Source: an uncultured Clostridia bacterium
Lineage (GTDB): Bacteria > Bacillota > Clostridia > Oscillospirales > Acutalibacteraceae
NCBI GenBank assembly: GCA_947624285.1
Contig: CANQJS010000004.1
Span: forward strand, 1-64,000
DNA length: 64,000 nt
Direction of reading: 5' to 3'
Part shown: one piece after another, positions 1 through 13,100 of the stretch
Layout of the letters: every line of letters starts with the position of its first letter
Position numbering within the stretch: the stretch's first letter is position 1
The notes under the pieces: model-generated
The model's database searches: none
The model's input: the letters and a program-made list of their open reading frames with translations, nothing else
Told to the model about the DNA's origin: nothing
Position numbers and translations under genes: made by a program

Positions 1-50
1 CCCTCCTGTAGTAGTTTCTTTCATTCTACCACAGGAGGGGCCTTTTTTCT
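1..50. terminator. Hairpin terminator at left edge
   Basis: A stem CCCTCCTGTAGTAG pairs with CTACCACAGGAGGG (one mismatch) across an 11-nt loop. On the plus strand it is followed by GGCC and a run of six T, so it can end a plus-strand transcript coming from outside the window. It may also stop the minus-strand operon ending at position 110, but the bases that would form the U-tract in that direction are outside the window. Confidence 0.7.
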
Positions 51-77
51 ATTGTCCATTTTTACTGGACTTGTGCA

Positions 78-863
78 TTCGCGGAGGGATTTTTGTATTA
101 TTTGTTTGCTTATTGCCTTACAAGCTGGCGTCTTTCCATTATGTATTCATCGGACGCCGGGAACTTATTATCATAGTAAATGGTGAGTGACGCGCTCTTA
201 TTTGATAAAATAAGCAGATTCGCGTGGGTTATATTTACATTTACCACCATATGGTAATCGCCCTCTACGATCTTTCCGCTTGCCACATCTACCTTCACCT
301 TGACATAGCCGCCTTCGTATAATACCTTACAGTTATCGGCAGTCGTTCCTTCAGCCCACTTTACGCCTACCTTCTCAATCGTTGTGTCGATAGCGCCAAG
401 CGAATTGAAGAAGTGACCTTGCGAGTCCATTCCCTTATGGCTCATATTGACCGTCTGCGGAACGATCGTTATCGTTATCGTTCCGTCGCCGTTATCAACG
501 ACTTCACAACTGAGCACATCCTCGGGCGTTACCCTTGAGGTCATCAACGACGCGCCCGTCTCATCTATATCCTGATTGGGATCTCTGTTGGCGCACGGAG
601 GAAGACCGTTTACATTTGACTGGAATATTTTGCTCAAAAGCCCCGGCGCTGCTCCGTTAATCAGAGAGTTCGCTGTTCCGTCAACAAGCAGACTGTCCGG
701 CTTAAGAGTGAGGCTTTCCTCTACAAGGGCTTTGTAGAATACCGCCGTGCCGCCGTCCTCAGTCGTATAATTTGCGGTCTCCGCCTTCGTGGCGTTATAT
801 ACCGTGTTGTAGTAATTTACTACATCCTCAACGCTCTGCAGGCTTACACCGGCATAATCATTC
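78..863. repeat. Copy A of a long direct duplication
   Basis: This stretch, covering most of the gene at 110-1099 plus the right half of a terminator, aligns without gaps that I noticed to 28003-28790. Within it about 340 bp (427-769 against 28354-28697) look identical by eye. The copies lie in the same orientation on either side of the giant gene, so they are direct repeats that could support recombination or gene conversion. Confidence 0.85.
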
Positions 864-1099
864 GGTGTAAAGGTCAGCTGCGGCGCTTCGCTTTCTGCTC
901 CCTCGGGAGCATCGGCGATTTCGCCGAAGCCCCCGGGTTCTACATCGTGCCATGTTCCGTCCTTTATTGCGGTTATGGCATTGTTCATAGCCGTTAAGAC
1001 ATAGTTATATTCTTCCTTTTTAGTGATTCCTACAAATATGCCTGCCGCCACCACCGCGATAACAAGTATGAGAACGATTATGTTGATTGCTTTTCTCAT
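110..1099 (-). CDS. Membrane-anchored extracytoplasmic protein, paralogue A
   Basis: Unknown function. The start at 1099 is chosen over an upstream ATG at 1126 because AAGGAAAGGAG lies 7 nt before it; the product is about 329 residues. It opens with one hydrophobic segment (residues about 4-24) and no lipobox cysteine, so it is predicted to be a single-pass or signal-anchored protein with its body outside the membrane. A short helical stretch (YVLTAMNNAITAIKDGTW) and an acidic linker lead into a domain of about 250 residues containing three cysteines. It starts 24 nt after the stop of the giant gene and is probably co-transcribed with it. Its domain is almost identical to that of the protein encoded at 28035-29006, while the first 70 residues differ clearly. 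No catalytic motif is visible; a partner or assembly role for the giant protein is only an inference from position. Confidence 0.9.
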   Translation of the reverse strand: MRKAINIIVLILVIAVVAAGIFVGITKKEEYNYVLTAMNNAITAIKDGTWHDVEPGGFGEIADAPEGAESEAPQLTFTPNDYAGVSLQSVEDVVNYYNTVYNATKAETANYTTEDGGTAVFYKALVEESLTLKPDSLLVDGTANSLINGAAPGLLSKIFQSNVNGLPPCANRDPNQDIDETGASLMTSRVTPEDVLSCEVVDNGDGTITITIVPQTVNMSHKGMDSQGHFFNSLGAIDTTIEKVGVKWAEGTTADNCKVLYEGGYVKVKVDVASGKIVEGDYHMVVNVNITHANLLILSNKSASLTIYYDNKFPASDEYIMERRQLVRQ

Positions 1100-1122
1100 T
1101 TTCTTTCTCCTTTCCTTATATA

Positions 1123-4100
1123 TCACTTGGAGGCTTTCTTTGCGGCTTTCGCAGCTTTCTTTTCCGCTTTCGCGGCTTTCTTAGCCGCCTTTTTTGCAGC
1201 TTTCTTGGCTTTTCTGCCCTTGGGCGGCTCTTCGCCTTCAACGAGCTGCGGCTCTTCTTCTTCCTCTTTCTTCTTTTTCAGAAGTATAAGTATCAGGATG
1301 AAGAACAGGGTTGCTCCACCGAGTATTGCCCAGTGTACCCAATAGAAGTTGCCTACAGGATACGGTCCGTTGCCGGTTTCATCGCCGGAGCCGCCATCGT
1401 CTGAGCCTTGTACCAACAGACCCATAAGGGCTTCGATTACGCCGTCGATATCATAATCTACAAGATAGCCGAGTATCTGATTTACAATATCCGCGATATC
1501 TCCTGAAAGTCCGATTCCCGCGAGAAGACCCTTGATAGCGTCAAGATTTACCTGAAGATTTTCTACGATATATCTCAGTACACTGATGAATACCGCAGTC
1601 GCATCCGCGTTGATCTTCTTCGCATCCATCTGCTTGCCGTAGTATGTTCTCGCCGAGCGGTAGGTTACCAGCTCTCCGCGACCTGCGAGCTTCGCAAGGT
1701 CAATATTGGTTATCTGGATACCGAGCGGCTGTCCGTTGATATTGATCGAGCCTATCAGGCTGTTTACAAGACCGTCAAGGTCAAGATCCGCGAGCATCGA
1801 AAGGTCAAGGTCAAGCTTATAAATCGGAGCGATCTCATCCAGTATGTTGAATACCGGACCTGCAAGATTTTCTACCAGAGCCAGCGCGCCTCCGTTATAC
1901 AGGAAGTACGCTATATTCGGCAGCATCTCGCAAAGAGTTCTTATCGGCGCCTGGAGCAATTCTTCAACTTTATCGAATACGGGGTTGAGTATGTTCGTCA
2001 ATACCTTATCCGTTGAAGCTTCCTTCGCGTACTGCTGCGGTGATACAAGCTTCGACGGGCTTACTCCCAGCGCTTCGAGAAGCGGGATAACCGCCGTGTT
2101 GTATCCGTCGCCGCCCTTGATTCTGATCGAGCCGAGGATGATAAGGTCTTCACCCGAAAGGATCACTCTAAGTACGGGCTGGATCGGTCTCAGTACAGCG
2201 CTTATCGCTTTAATGAAGCCGTCCTTATCGCCGTCCGTGAAGTTCCATGTGATCGCGTCAAAGTTTACTTCGCTCCACTTTGCGTGCTTGCCGATCTCAG
2301 CAGAAGCGCTGCCGAAATCCTTAAGCATTGCCGCTACGCTCTTGGTTGTCAGATCAAGATCGAGCGCCTCAAATATCTTATTGATATCGATTGAGCCGAT
2401 GTGGATGTTTTCAATGTTCGTGTAAATGAGTTTTGCTACCGTGTTAATAAGGCTGTTCTTGAACAGCATATCGTTCAGTATCGTGGCGAGCGAAATGTTG
2501 AACTGCTCAGGAAGCATTGTGCTTATCATATTATCAAGCTGATCGAGCGCTTGTGTGTAGTCTTCCTTATTGTAGTGTTCGGTGTACTTCGTTTCAAGTT
2601 CCTTGATATTTCTGAATACCCAAGTTACATTGTCGAATACTTCCATCTTCAGAAGGATATTGACTACTATTCTCGCCATTCCGCCTGAGCCCTGCTTAAG
2701 CACATTGGTTATTATCTGACCTACAGTGCCGGTCTTTCCGCCAACAAGATCATACAGTATGTTCTTATTGGCATCCAGCGCCTTGAATACATATTCGAGC
2801 ACTGTCATCAGCGCGTCAGCCGTGCTGCCTGTTATCTTCGTTCCGCTGAGCTTGCCGCATCCGCCGAGCTTCGTCCAGTTGATCGCGGGGATCTTCACGC
2901 TGTAGCTCTTGCCGTTGATCTTAATGTTCGTGAGCATCGAGTTTACAAGCGGGATAAGCTCATTCTGAGCGTTGCTCCACTTCAGGTCTAATCCGAGAAG
3001 GTTGAACGCGAAGTCGAACAGGTCATCCTTAGTTACAAGCTCAAGTACTGCGTCCGCAATATTGATTACGGGATACAGCAGCTCTTCTACGAAGTACTGT
3101 ACGCCGCCCTTGCCGATGAAGTTCGACAATGTGGGAAGTACATCTATCAGTTCCTCTACGGGGTTGGCGAGTATTTCGTCTACCCTATTGAGCAGTGATG
3201 TGATGATGCCCTTGAGCGAGCCGTCATTTACATTCGTTGCACCGAGCGCGTATTCAAGCAGAGGCTTAACGGCGTTATTGAAGCCGTCCGCACCCTTGAT
3301 CGTTACTACATCCGCGATTGTGATTTCGCCCTTGTTCAGGAGCGCGTCTACAAGCGGCTCGAACGGTGCAAGTATCTCTGCAAGCGCGTTGATGAAGCTT
3401 GCCTTATCTTTTACGGTGTATGTCTTATTATTTACTTTCAGATCTAATCCGAGCAGGCCGAATACGGTCTTTACCGTTTCGTTGCCGGCTAAGGAGTTGA
3501 TCGCTTTTGCTACGCTGTTGGCGAGATCGCTTGTATATACAAGTCCGCCTACAAGCTGCGGCAGCGAGGTGTCAAGGAATATATCGAGAGCGTTCTCTAT
3601 CGCCTCTGTCAATATTGCGATGATTTCCTCTATATCGTTAGATGTTACTCCGCTCGGATACTTAACGGTCGTTGTCTTGTAGTTCCTGAACAGGAAGCTC
3701 CAATCTGCTTTATGGTTAGAAGCGTCGAAGCCCTGAAGAACTTTTACTACCGCCTTTACGATATCCTGGCTCTTGTTATCAAGCAGATTCTTGACATAGC
3801 CGTTTACCGTATCTCCGAGTCCGAGTGACTCAACGAGGCTGTCTATTGATTTTCTGTTTTCCTGTACTATATTCCAGATGATGTCAAACAGCGTTACGAA
3901 TGTATCGGGATTATTTCCGTCTACCACAAGGCCGTTTGCCGTTCCGCAAGCCGCAAGAGCAGCGAAGTCAAGGCTGTTGACAGTGAAGCTGTAAGTTCCG
4001 TCGCCTATCGTGATTCCGCCAAGGAAGCCGTTTACGATCTCGGGGATCTTATCGGTGATATTATCCCAAGTGAGACCGGTTGTGCCGAGCATTCCGTTGA

Positions 4101-7100
4101 CATCAACAAGATCGAATACGAAATCAAACAGGCTCTTATCCGTAACGAGTCCAACTATGGGCTCTGCAATATTGAGTATCGGATAAAGCAGTTCTTCTAC
4201 GAAGTACTGTACGCCGCCCTCGTTGATGAAGTTCGTGAGCATCGGGATGAGTCCGAGTACTTCATCTATCGGGTTGTTCAGTATCTCGTCTACTCTGCCG
4301 AGCAGTGAGGTGAGTATGCCCTTGAGCGAGCCGTCGTTTACATTCGTTGCACCGAGCGCGTACTCAAGCAGAGGCTTAACGGCGTTGTTGAAGCCGTCCG
4401 CACCGGTGATGGTGAGCGTATCGGCTACCGTAAGCTTGCCGGTGTTGAGCAGAACATCTACAAGCGGCTCAAACGGTGCGAGTATGTCCGCAAGCGCGTC
4501 TATGAAGCTATCCTTACCCGTTACGGTGTAGGTCTTTTCATTTACGCTGAGCTCTAATCCGAGCAGCGGCAGGATCTGCGCTACCGTATTGTTCTCAGCG
4601 AGGCTGTTGATTGCGTTCTTTACGGTGTCTATCAGGCTCTGCGTGTAGAGCTTGCCGCCTACGAAATCAGCGAGTGAAGCATAATCGCCCTTGAGTATGA
4701 ATTCGTTAAGCGCATTCTCGGCTATTGAGGATACGAGCTTGATCACAGCTTCTACATCCTCGGAGCCCATTCCCTCAGGATATACGGGGCTCTTGCTCTC
4801 GTAATTCTCTGTCAGGAATCTCCAATCAGCGATATGATTTGAAGAATCAAGTCTTGTCAACGCATCTAAGAGTGCTCCGACTACCTCTTCCTTATCCTTA
4901 TCGAGAATGTTGTTTACTATATCCTTTACGGTATCGTCAAGTTTGAGAGCGTCAACAAGTTTATCTATTTCAGCTCTGTTCTCCTGAACAATATCCCATA
5001 TGATATTGAATATCGTTATGAAGGTGTCGGGATCGTTTCCGTCTACCACAAGGCCGTTTGCCGTTCCGCAAGCCGCGAGAGCCGCGAAGTCAAGGCTGTT
5101 GACCGTGAAGCTGTAGGTTTCCGTGTCGATCGTGATTCCTTCAAGGAAGCCGTTTACAAGTTCGGGGATCTTCTCGGTGATATTATCCCAAGTGAGACCG
5201 GTTGTACCGAGCATTCCGTTGACATCAACAAGATCGAATACGAAATCAAACAGGCTCTTATCCGTAATGAGTCCAACTATGGGCTCTGCAATATTGAGTA
5301 TCGGATAAAGCAGTTCTTCTACGAAGTACTGTACGCCGCCCTCGTTGATGAAGTTCGTGAGCATCGGGATGAGTCCGAGTACTTCATCTATCGGGTTGTT
5401 CAGTATCTCGTCTACTCTGCCGAGCAGTGAGGTGAGTATGCCCTTGAGCGAGCCGTCGTTTACATTCGTTGCTCCGAGCGCGTACTCAAGCAGAGGCTTA
5501 ACAGCGTTATCGAACGCGTCGGCGAACTTAACATTGAGTATGCCCGCGATGTTGAAATCGCCTGCATTGAGATATGCGTCTATCAAAGGCTCAAACGGTG
5601 CGAGTATGTCCGCAAGCGCGTCTATGAAGCTTTCCTTACCCGTTACGGTGTAGGTCTTTTCATTTACGCTGAGCTCTATTCCGAGCAGCGGCAGAATCTG
5701 AGCTACCGTATTGTTCTGAGCGAGGCTGTTGATAGCGTTCTTTACGGTGTCTATCAGGCTCTGCGTATAGAGCTTGCCGCCTACGAAATCAGCGAGTGAA
5801 GCATAATCGCCCTTGAGTATGAATTCGTTAAGCGCATTCTCGGCTATTGAGGATACGAGCTTGATCACAGCTTCTACATCCTCGGAGCCCATTCCCTCAG
5901 GATATACGGGGCTCTTGCTCTCGTAATTCTCTGTCAGGAATCTCCAATCAGCGATATGATTTGAAGAATCAAGTCTTGTCAACGCATCTAAGAGTGCTCC
6001 GACTACCTCTTCCTTATCCTTATCGAGAATGTTGTTTACTATATCCTTTACGGTATCGTCAAGTTTGAGAGCGTCAACAAGTTTATCTATTTCAGCTCTG
6101 TTCTCCTGAACAATATCCCATATGATATTGAATATCGTTATGAAGGTGTCGGGATCGTTTCCGTCTACCACAAGGCCGTTTGCCGTTCCGCAAGCCGCGA
6201 GAGCCGCGAAGTCAAGGCTGTTGACCGTGAAGTTGTAAGTTCCTGTGTCGATCTGTATTCCTTCAAGGAAGCCGTTTACGAGTTCGGGGATCTTATCGGT
6301 GATATTATCCCAAGTGAGACCCGTTGTGCCGAGCATACCGTTGACATCAACAAGCTCGAATACGAAATCAAACAGGCTCTCATCCGTTATGAGCGGAAGT
6401 ATAGCGTTGGCAACGCTGATTACGGGATACAGCAGCTCTTCTACGAAGCGCTGTACGCCGCCCTTATTGATGAAGTTTGTAAGCATCGGGATAATACCGA
6501 GGACTTCATCTATCGGGTTGGAAAGTATCTCGTCTACTCTGCCAAGCAGTGAGGTGAGTATGCCCTTGAGCGAGCCGTCGTTTACATTCGTTGCTCCGAG
6601 CGCGTACTCAAGCAGAGGCTTAACGGCGTTATTGAAGCCGTCCGCACCGGTGATGGCGAGCGTATCGGCTACCATAAGCGTGCCTGCGTTGAGCAGAGCA
6701 TCTACAAGCGGCTCAAACGGTGCGAGTATATCCGCAAGCGCATCTATGAAGCTATCCTTACCTGTTACGGTGTAGGTCTTTTCATTTACGCTGAGCTCTA
6801 TTCCGAGCAGCGGCAGGATCTGAGCTACCGTATTGTTCTCAGCGAGGCTGTTGATTGCGTTCTTTACGGTGTCTATCAGGCTCTGCGTGTAGAGCTTGCC
6901 GCCTACGAAATCAACGAGTGAAGCATATTCGCCCTTGAGTATGAACTCATTGAGAGCCGTTTCAAGCGCCGAGGACAGTATGTTGATTACTGCCTGAACA
7001 TCGTCCGCATTCAATCCGTCGGGATATACGGGGCTCTTGCTCTCGTAATTCTCCGTGAGGAATCTCCAGTCGGCGATATGAGCTGATGTATCAAGCGAAT

Positions 7101-10100
7101 CTATGAGATTGAGAATTGCATTGATAACATCTTCGTCTTTATTATTCAGAAGCTTATCAACATAAGGTTTGATCTGCTCGTTAAGTCCGAGAGATTCGAG
7201 GAGAGTATCTATGCTCTCTCTGTTTTCACCAACGATTGCCCAGATGAGCTTGAACAGTGCAACAAATGTGTCGGGATCGCTGCCATCGATTACTAAACCG
7301 TCTGCCTTTCCGCAGGACGCCAGCTTATCAAAGTCAAGCGAATTTACGGTGAAGCTGAGCTTCTGATCTTTTCCGTCTACCGTTACGGTGGCAATATCCT
7401 TAAGGAAGCCGTTTACGATTGCGGGGATCTGATCCGTAATATTATCCCAAGTTACCTTTGTGCCCTCGGGCAATTTGAGAGTCGTGGCAAGGTCAAAGCC
7501 TTCAACGAATTCAGGAATTATATCGAGTACAAAGTTGAAGAGGTCAACATCGGTCTTGCCGTCCGAAACAAGCTCAATAACAGGTGTTGCAACAGCGACT
7601 ATCGGATAGATAAGTTCTTCTACGAAGTACTGTATGCCGCCCTTATTGATGAAGTTTGCAAGCATCGGAAGAATACCGAGAACTTCGTCTACAGGAGCAT
7701 CGGCTATCTCTTCAACTCTTGTAAGCAGAGCGTTGATAACTCCCTCGAGTGAGTGGTCTTCCAAATCCTTCGTGCAACCGAGCGCATATTCAAGCAACGG
7801 CTTAACGGCGTTGTTGAAGCCGTCCGCACCTGTGATGAGCGGGATACCCGCTACGGTGAGTGAGCCCTTATTAAGGAATACATTGATTACCGGCTCGAAC
7901 GGAGCAAGTATATCGGCAAGCGCCTGTGCGAATGTTGCCTTATCGGTAACTACCGTGGTGTAATCAGTGGTGTTTTCTTTGAACTCTATGCCGAGTACCG
8001 AACTGAGAATATCCCTTACGGCGCTCATATTTTCACCGACATAAAACTGATTGATAAGATCTCTTATGATATTTGCAACTGCGCCGTTGAAGAAGCCGTC
8101 TATAAATTCAACCAGTGAATCTGTTCCGGACTCCTTGAGCAGGAGCACATTAATCGCGCCTTGAGCTATATCGGACAGAGTGTTTATAGCATTCTGTACC
8201 TTCTCTTCGGTGAGATCTCCGGTGAGAGTTGACTGATACTTATGACCTTCGGTCAGGAAGCTCCAATCGGCTGTATGGTCTGAGGTGTTCAGCGCTTTGA
8301 TCACATTGAGCAGCGCGCCTACTACATCTTCCATATCCTTATCAAGAACATTATCGATATAGCCGCCGACCTTTTCCTTAAGGTCATCGCTGAGAAGCTT
8401 ATCGATTATGCCGTCGATACCGTCTTTGCTGCCGTCTTCCTTAGTAACATTTCTGTTTTCCTGAACTATATCCCAGATGATTGTGAATATCGCAACGAAG
8501 GTGTCAGGATTGCTGCCGTCTATCACAAGACCGTTTGCCTTGCCGCACGCGGCGATCTTAGCAAAGTCAAGCGAATTTACGGTGAAGCTGAATTTCTCCT
8601 GCTCATCTCCCTCGCCGAGAGTAATTACATCAACAAGGAAGTTATTGATTATTTCAGGAACGAAATCGAAGAAGTTACTCCAAGTGAGAGGCTCTTCGGA
8701 CTTAATGCCGAGCTTCTCCTTGAGGTCGATGTTCATCAGGCTCTGAACGAGGTCAAGAACGAAATCGAAGAATTTAACTTCGGTCTTGCCGTCGCTTATG
8801 AGATTGAGAACGGGAGTAGCTATATTGATTATCGGGTAAATAAGCTCTTCGATGAATTTCTGTATGCCGCCCTTATCGATGAAGTTTGCAAGCATCGGAA
8901 GAACGCCGAGAACTTCGTCTACAGGAGCATTGGCTATCTCTTCAACTCTTGTGAGCAGAGCGGTGAGAACGCCCTTGAGTGAAGGATCGTCAAGACCCTG
9001 CGTGCAGCCGAGCGCATATTCGAGCAGCGGCTTAACGGCGTTGTTGTAACCGTCGGAACCTGTGATGTCAAGTACCTTGGCTATCGTGATCGTGTCGTCG
9101 TTAAGGAACGCGTTTACTATGCCCTCGAACGGAGCAAGCACTTGTGCAAGCGCATCAACGAATGTTGCCTTGCTGTTGACTACCGTTGTGTAATCTGTTG
9201 TGTTCTCTTTAAGCTCTATGCCGAGGAGACCGAGTACCGTTCTTACGGTATTCATATCGTCGCTTACAGCAAGATTATTGAGAACATCTCTGAGTTTATT
9301 TACTATATCGCCGGTGTAAAGCTTTGAGCCGAGGAATCCGGCAAGGTCTGCGTATTCACCCTTGAGTACAAAGCTGTCTATGGCGTTTTCAGCTATCGCG
9401 CTGAGTGTTTCAATAAATTCGTTTACTCTTTCTTCCGTAAGAGTATCGGTGAGAAGCGACTGATACTTATGACCTTCGGTCAGGAAGCTCCAATCGGCTT
9501 CATGCTCTGAGGAATCAAGCGCCTCAAACAACTCTACTATAGCGGTAATTACATCGTTGCCGTCCTTGCTGAGTACATTATTGATGTACTTATCTATCTG
9601 ATCGCCAAGATTGAGCGAGTCGAGAAGCGCATGGATGGTTTCGCTGTTTTCACTTGCTATAGCCCAGATAATATCGAACAGAGTTACGAATGTGTCGGGA
9701 TCGCTGCCGTCTATTACAAGGCCGTTTGCCTTACCGCACGCCGCGAGCGCCGAAAGGTCAAGCGCTTTAAGCGTGATGCTGTACTTCTTCTGCTCAGCGC
9801 CTTCGCCGACGGTGACGATATCCTTCAGGAAATGTTCGCCGATCGCGGGGATCTGATCTGTGATATTATCCCAAGTTACATCCTTTGTGCCGAGCTTAGT
9901 ATCAAGATCGAAATAAGCGAATACCAAATCGAATATGCTTACTTCTTCGCCCTTCTTCTCAACGAGTGAGAGAATGGGATCGATGATGTGGAGCACGGGA
10001 TGGATGAGCTGTTCAACGAAGTACTGGATACCGCCCTTGTCGATGAAGTTGGCAAGCATCGGGATTATTCCGAATACCTCGTCAACAGGCTGAGCCGCTA

Positions 10101-13100
10101 TCTCGTCTACCCTTGCGAACAGAGCTCTGATAAGACCCTGAAGCGTGGGCTCATCAAGATTCTGCGTGCAGCCGAGCGCATACTCAAGCAGAGGCTTAAC
10201 GGCATTTTCAAAACCGTAGGCGCCGGTGATGTCAAGAACTTTGGCAATGTTGATAGTTCCGGCATCAAGGAACGCATTTACTATGCCCTCGAACGGAGCA
10301 AGTACCTCAGCTATCGCGCTGATGAATGTTTCCTTACTGTTGACTACTGTTGTGTAATCCGTTGTGTTCTCTTTAAGCTCTATGCCGAGAACGGTTGCAA
10401 GGATATTTCTAACGGTAACGATATCTTCGCTTGTTGCGAGATTGTTAAGCACATCTTTCAGAGCGTTGACAACTTCGCCCGTGTAAAGCTTATCGGTTAC
10501 GAACGCTGAGAAATCAGCATATCCGTTCGCGTCAAGGAGATAAGCCTTGATAGCCTTTTCGGCAGCGCCTTCAAGAGTATCTATAACATTCTGAACGCCT
10601 GTGGCATCCATACCGTCGGGATATTTCGCCGCCTTATACTCATGATCTTCTGTAAGGAATGACCAATCTGCTGTGTTGGCAGTATGGTTGAAGTTCGAGA
10701 ACAGTTCGAGAACAGCCTTTACGAAATCTTCGCTGTCTTTATCAAGAGCATTGGATATAAATCCGTTGAACTGTGTGGGAATATTAAGAGTTGTGAGAAG
10801 GCTTTCTATCGCGCTTCTGTTTTCCTTAACAATATCCCAAATGAGTGTGAATATCGCTACGAATGTATCGGGATCGTTTCCGTCAACCGCAAGACCGGCG
10901 GCTGTACCGCAAGCCGCGAGCTTGCCGAGATCAAGAGCGTTAACGGTGAGACTCGCCTCAACCTTATACATAGGATTGTCTGTCGTGTCATCCTTGCCGT
11001 CGTTGTCGGAATCTACATATTTGTCGTCAGCTTTGATCTTGATAATGTTGTTGAGGAAGTGATTGATAATAGCGTTGAGCTTATCCTTAGATGTTATGTT
11101 TGCCCAAGTGATGCCGTCTACACCGAGAGTATCCTTGAGATTTACAAAGCTCAAAGCGAAATCGAAGATCGAAACATCATCGCTGCCCTTAGCTTTGATA
11201 AGCTCTACGATAGGCTCTGCAATGCCTACGATGGGATGAAGCAGTGCTTCAACGAATTTCTGTACGCCGCCCACATTTACAAAGTTTGCAAGCGCGGGGA
11301 TAATGCCGAGTACAGTATCTAAGGGATCGTTGGCTGCCGTATCTACCCAATCGAGGAGAGCCGTGATCAGACCCTTGAGAGTGCCGTCTGTAGTTGTGCA
11401 GCCGAGTACATTTTCAAGAACGGGCTTGATGGCATTTTCAAAGCCGTTGGAGCCTGTTATCGTGAGAACGCCTGCGATGTCTAAACCGCCCTCGTTGAGA
11501 AGCGCATCTACTATGCCCTCGAACGGAGTAAGCACTTTGACAAGCGCATTTATGAAGGATTCTCTGTCGGTTACTACTGTTGTGTAGTCCGTAGGATCTT
11601 CAACAAGATCTATTCCGAGGAGACCGAGTACCGTTCTTACGGTGCCCATACTCTCATCCGTAGCAAGCTTGTTGAACAGACCCGCGAGTTTATTGATGAT
11701 GTCGCCCGTGTAAATCTTATTACCGAGCATTTCCGCAAGATTTGCGTATTCGCCTTTGAGAACGAACTCTCTGATAGCATTTTCGGCGATTACGGAAATC
11801 TGATCGATTACCGCCTGAACCTCATCGGAGGTGAACTGCGTATCATCGTCGTGCTTCGGATATACGGGTGACTTGGATGCATAATCCTTGGTAAGGAATG
11901 ACCAATCGGCATTCCAGCCGGACGCGTCAAACGACTTGAATACTTCAACAAGCGCCTTAACTACATCCGTATCGTCCTTTGCAAGAACATTATTGATATA
12001 GCCCTGAAGATCGCTGCTGAGACCGAGCGTGGTGAGAATATCACCGATCGTAGCCTTGTTATCCTGAACTATATCCCAGATAAGCTCAAACAGAGTTACG
12101 AATGTATCTGGCTCGTTCTTGCTGCCGTCTACAACATTATCTGCCGCCTGACCGCAAGCCGCGAGCTTGGCGAAATCAAGAGATTTGAGCGTAATGCTGA
12201 ACTGCTTGTTAATGCTTTCGCCTGTGCCGTCAACTTTTCCGTCGCCGTCCTTATCTTCCTTTTTAAGATTGGCATCGGGAATGCTGATCTTGCCGTCAAG
12301 GAAGTGATCCGCTATCGCGGGGATAAGGTCGACGAGACCGTCCCAAGTGATAGCCGTGCCCTCGGGCAGACCGAGCTTGTCGTTGATATTAACAAAGCCC
12401 TGAACGATGCTGAGAACTATATCGAAGAAGCCGTCCTTTTCGGGAGTGGTGCCGTCTTCGCCGGCTACGGGATCGGGCGTTGCGAGATTAACTATCGGAG
12501 ACGCTATCTGAATTATCGGATAAAGCAGTTCTTCGATGAATTTCTGGAGACCGCCCTTTTCAAGGAAGTTCGCAAGAGTCGGGATGACATCGAGAACTTC
12601 ATTGAGAGGCTTATCGAGGATCTCATCTACTCTGTTAAGAAGAGCGGTAAGTATGCCTTCAAGAGTAGCCGTATCTGCGCCCTCGCAGCCAAGCGCATAT
12701 TCAAGCAGAGGCTTGATGGCGTTGTTGAAGCCCTGTGAGCCTTTGACATCAAGCACGCCGGCAATATTTACGGTGCCTGTGTTGATGAAGGCGTTTACTA
12801 CATCCTTGAAAGGATCGAGAACATCAACAAGAGCCTTAATGAATGTTTCCTTATCGTTTACATAGCTGTAATCGGTGTTGTTTACTTCAAGCTTAATGCC
12901 TATCAGACCGAGGATCGAAACTATTGTCTTGTTGTTTTCATTGGTAACAAGACCGTTGAGAGCCTTAACAATAGTATTGATGAGGTCTGCTGTGTAAAGC
13001 TTGCCGCCGAGAAGCTCGCCGAGAGTAGCGCTTTCACCGAGCAGATACTTCTTGATAGCCTTATCTGCTACCGTTGCAATATCGTCTATGAGCTTCTGAA

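Noticed and set aside
1200..1360. Sortase-type anchoring of the giant protein
   Set aside because: There is no LPXTG-like motif before the membrane helix, and the tail after it is far longer than a sorting signal.
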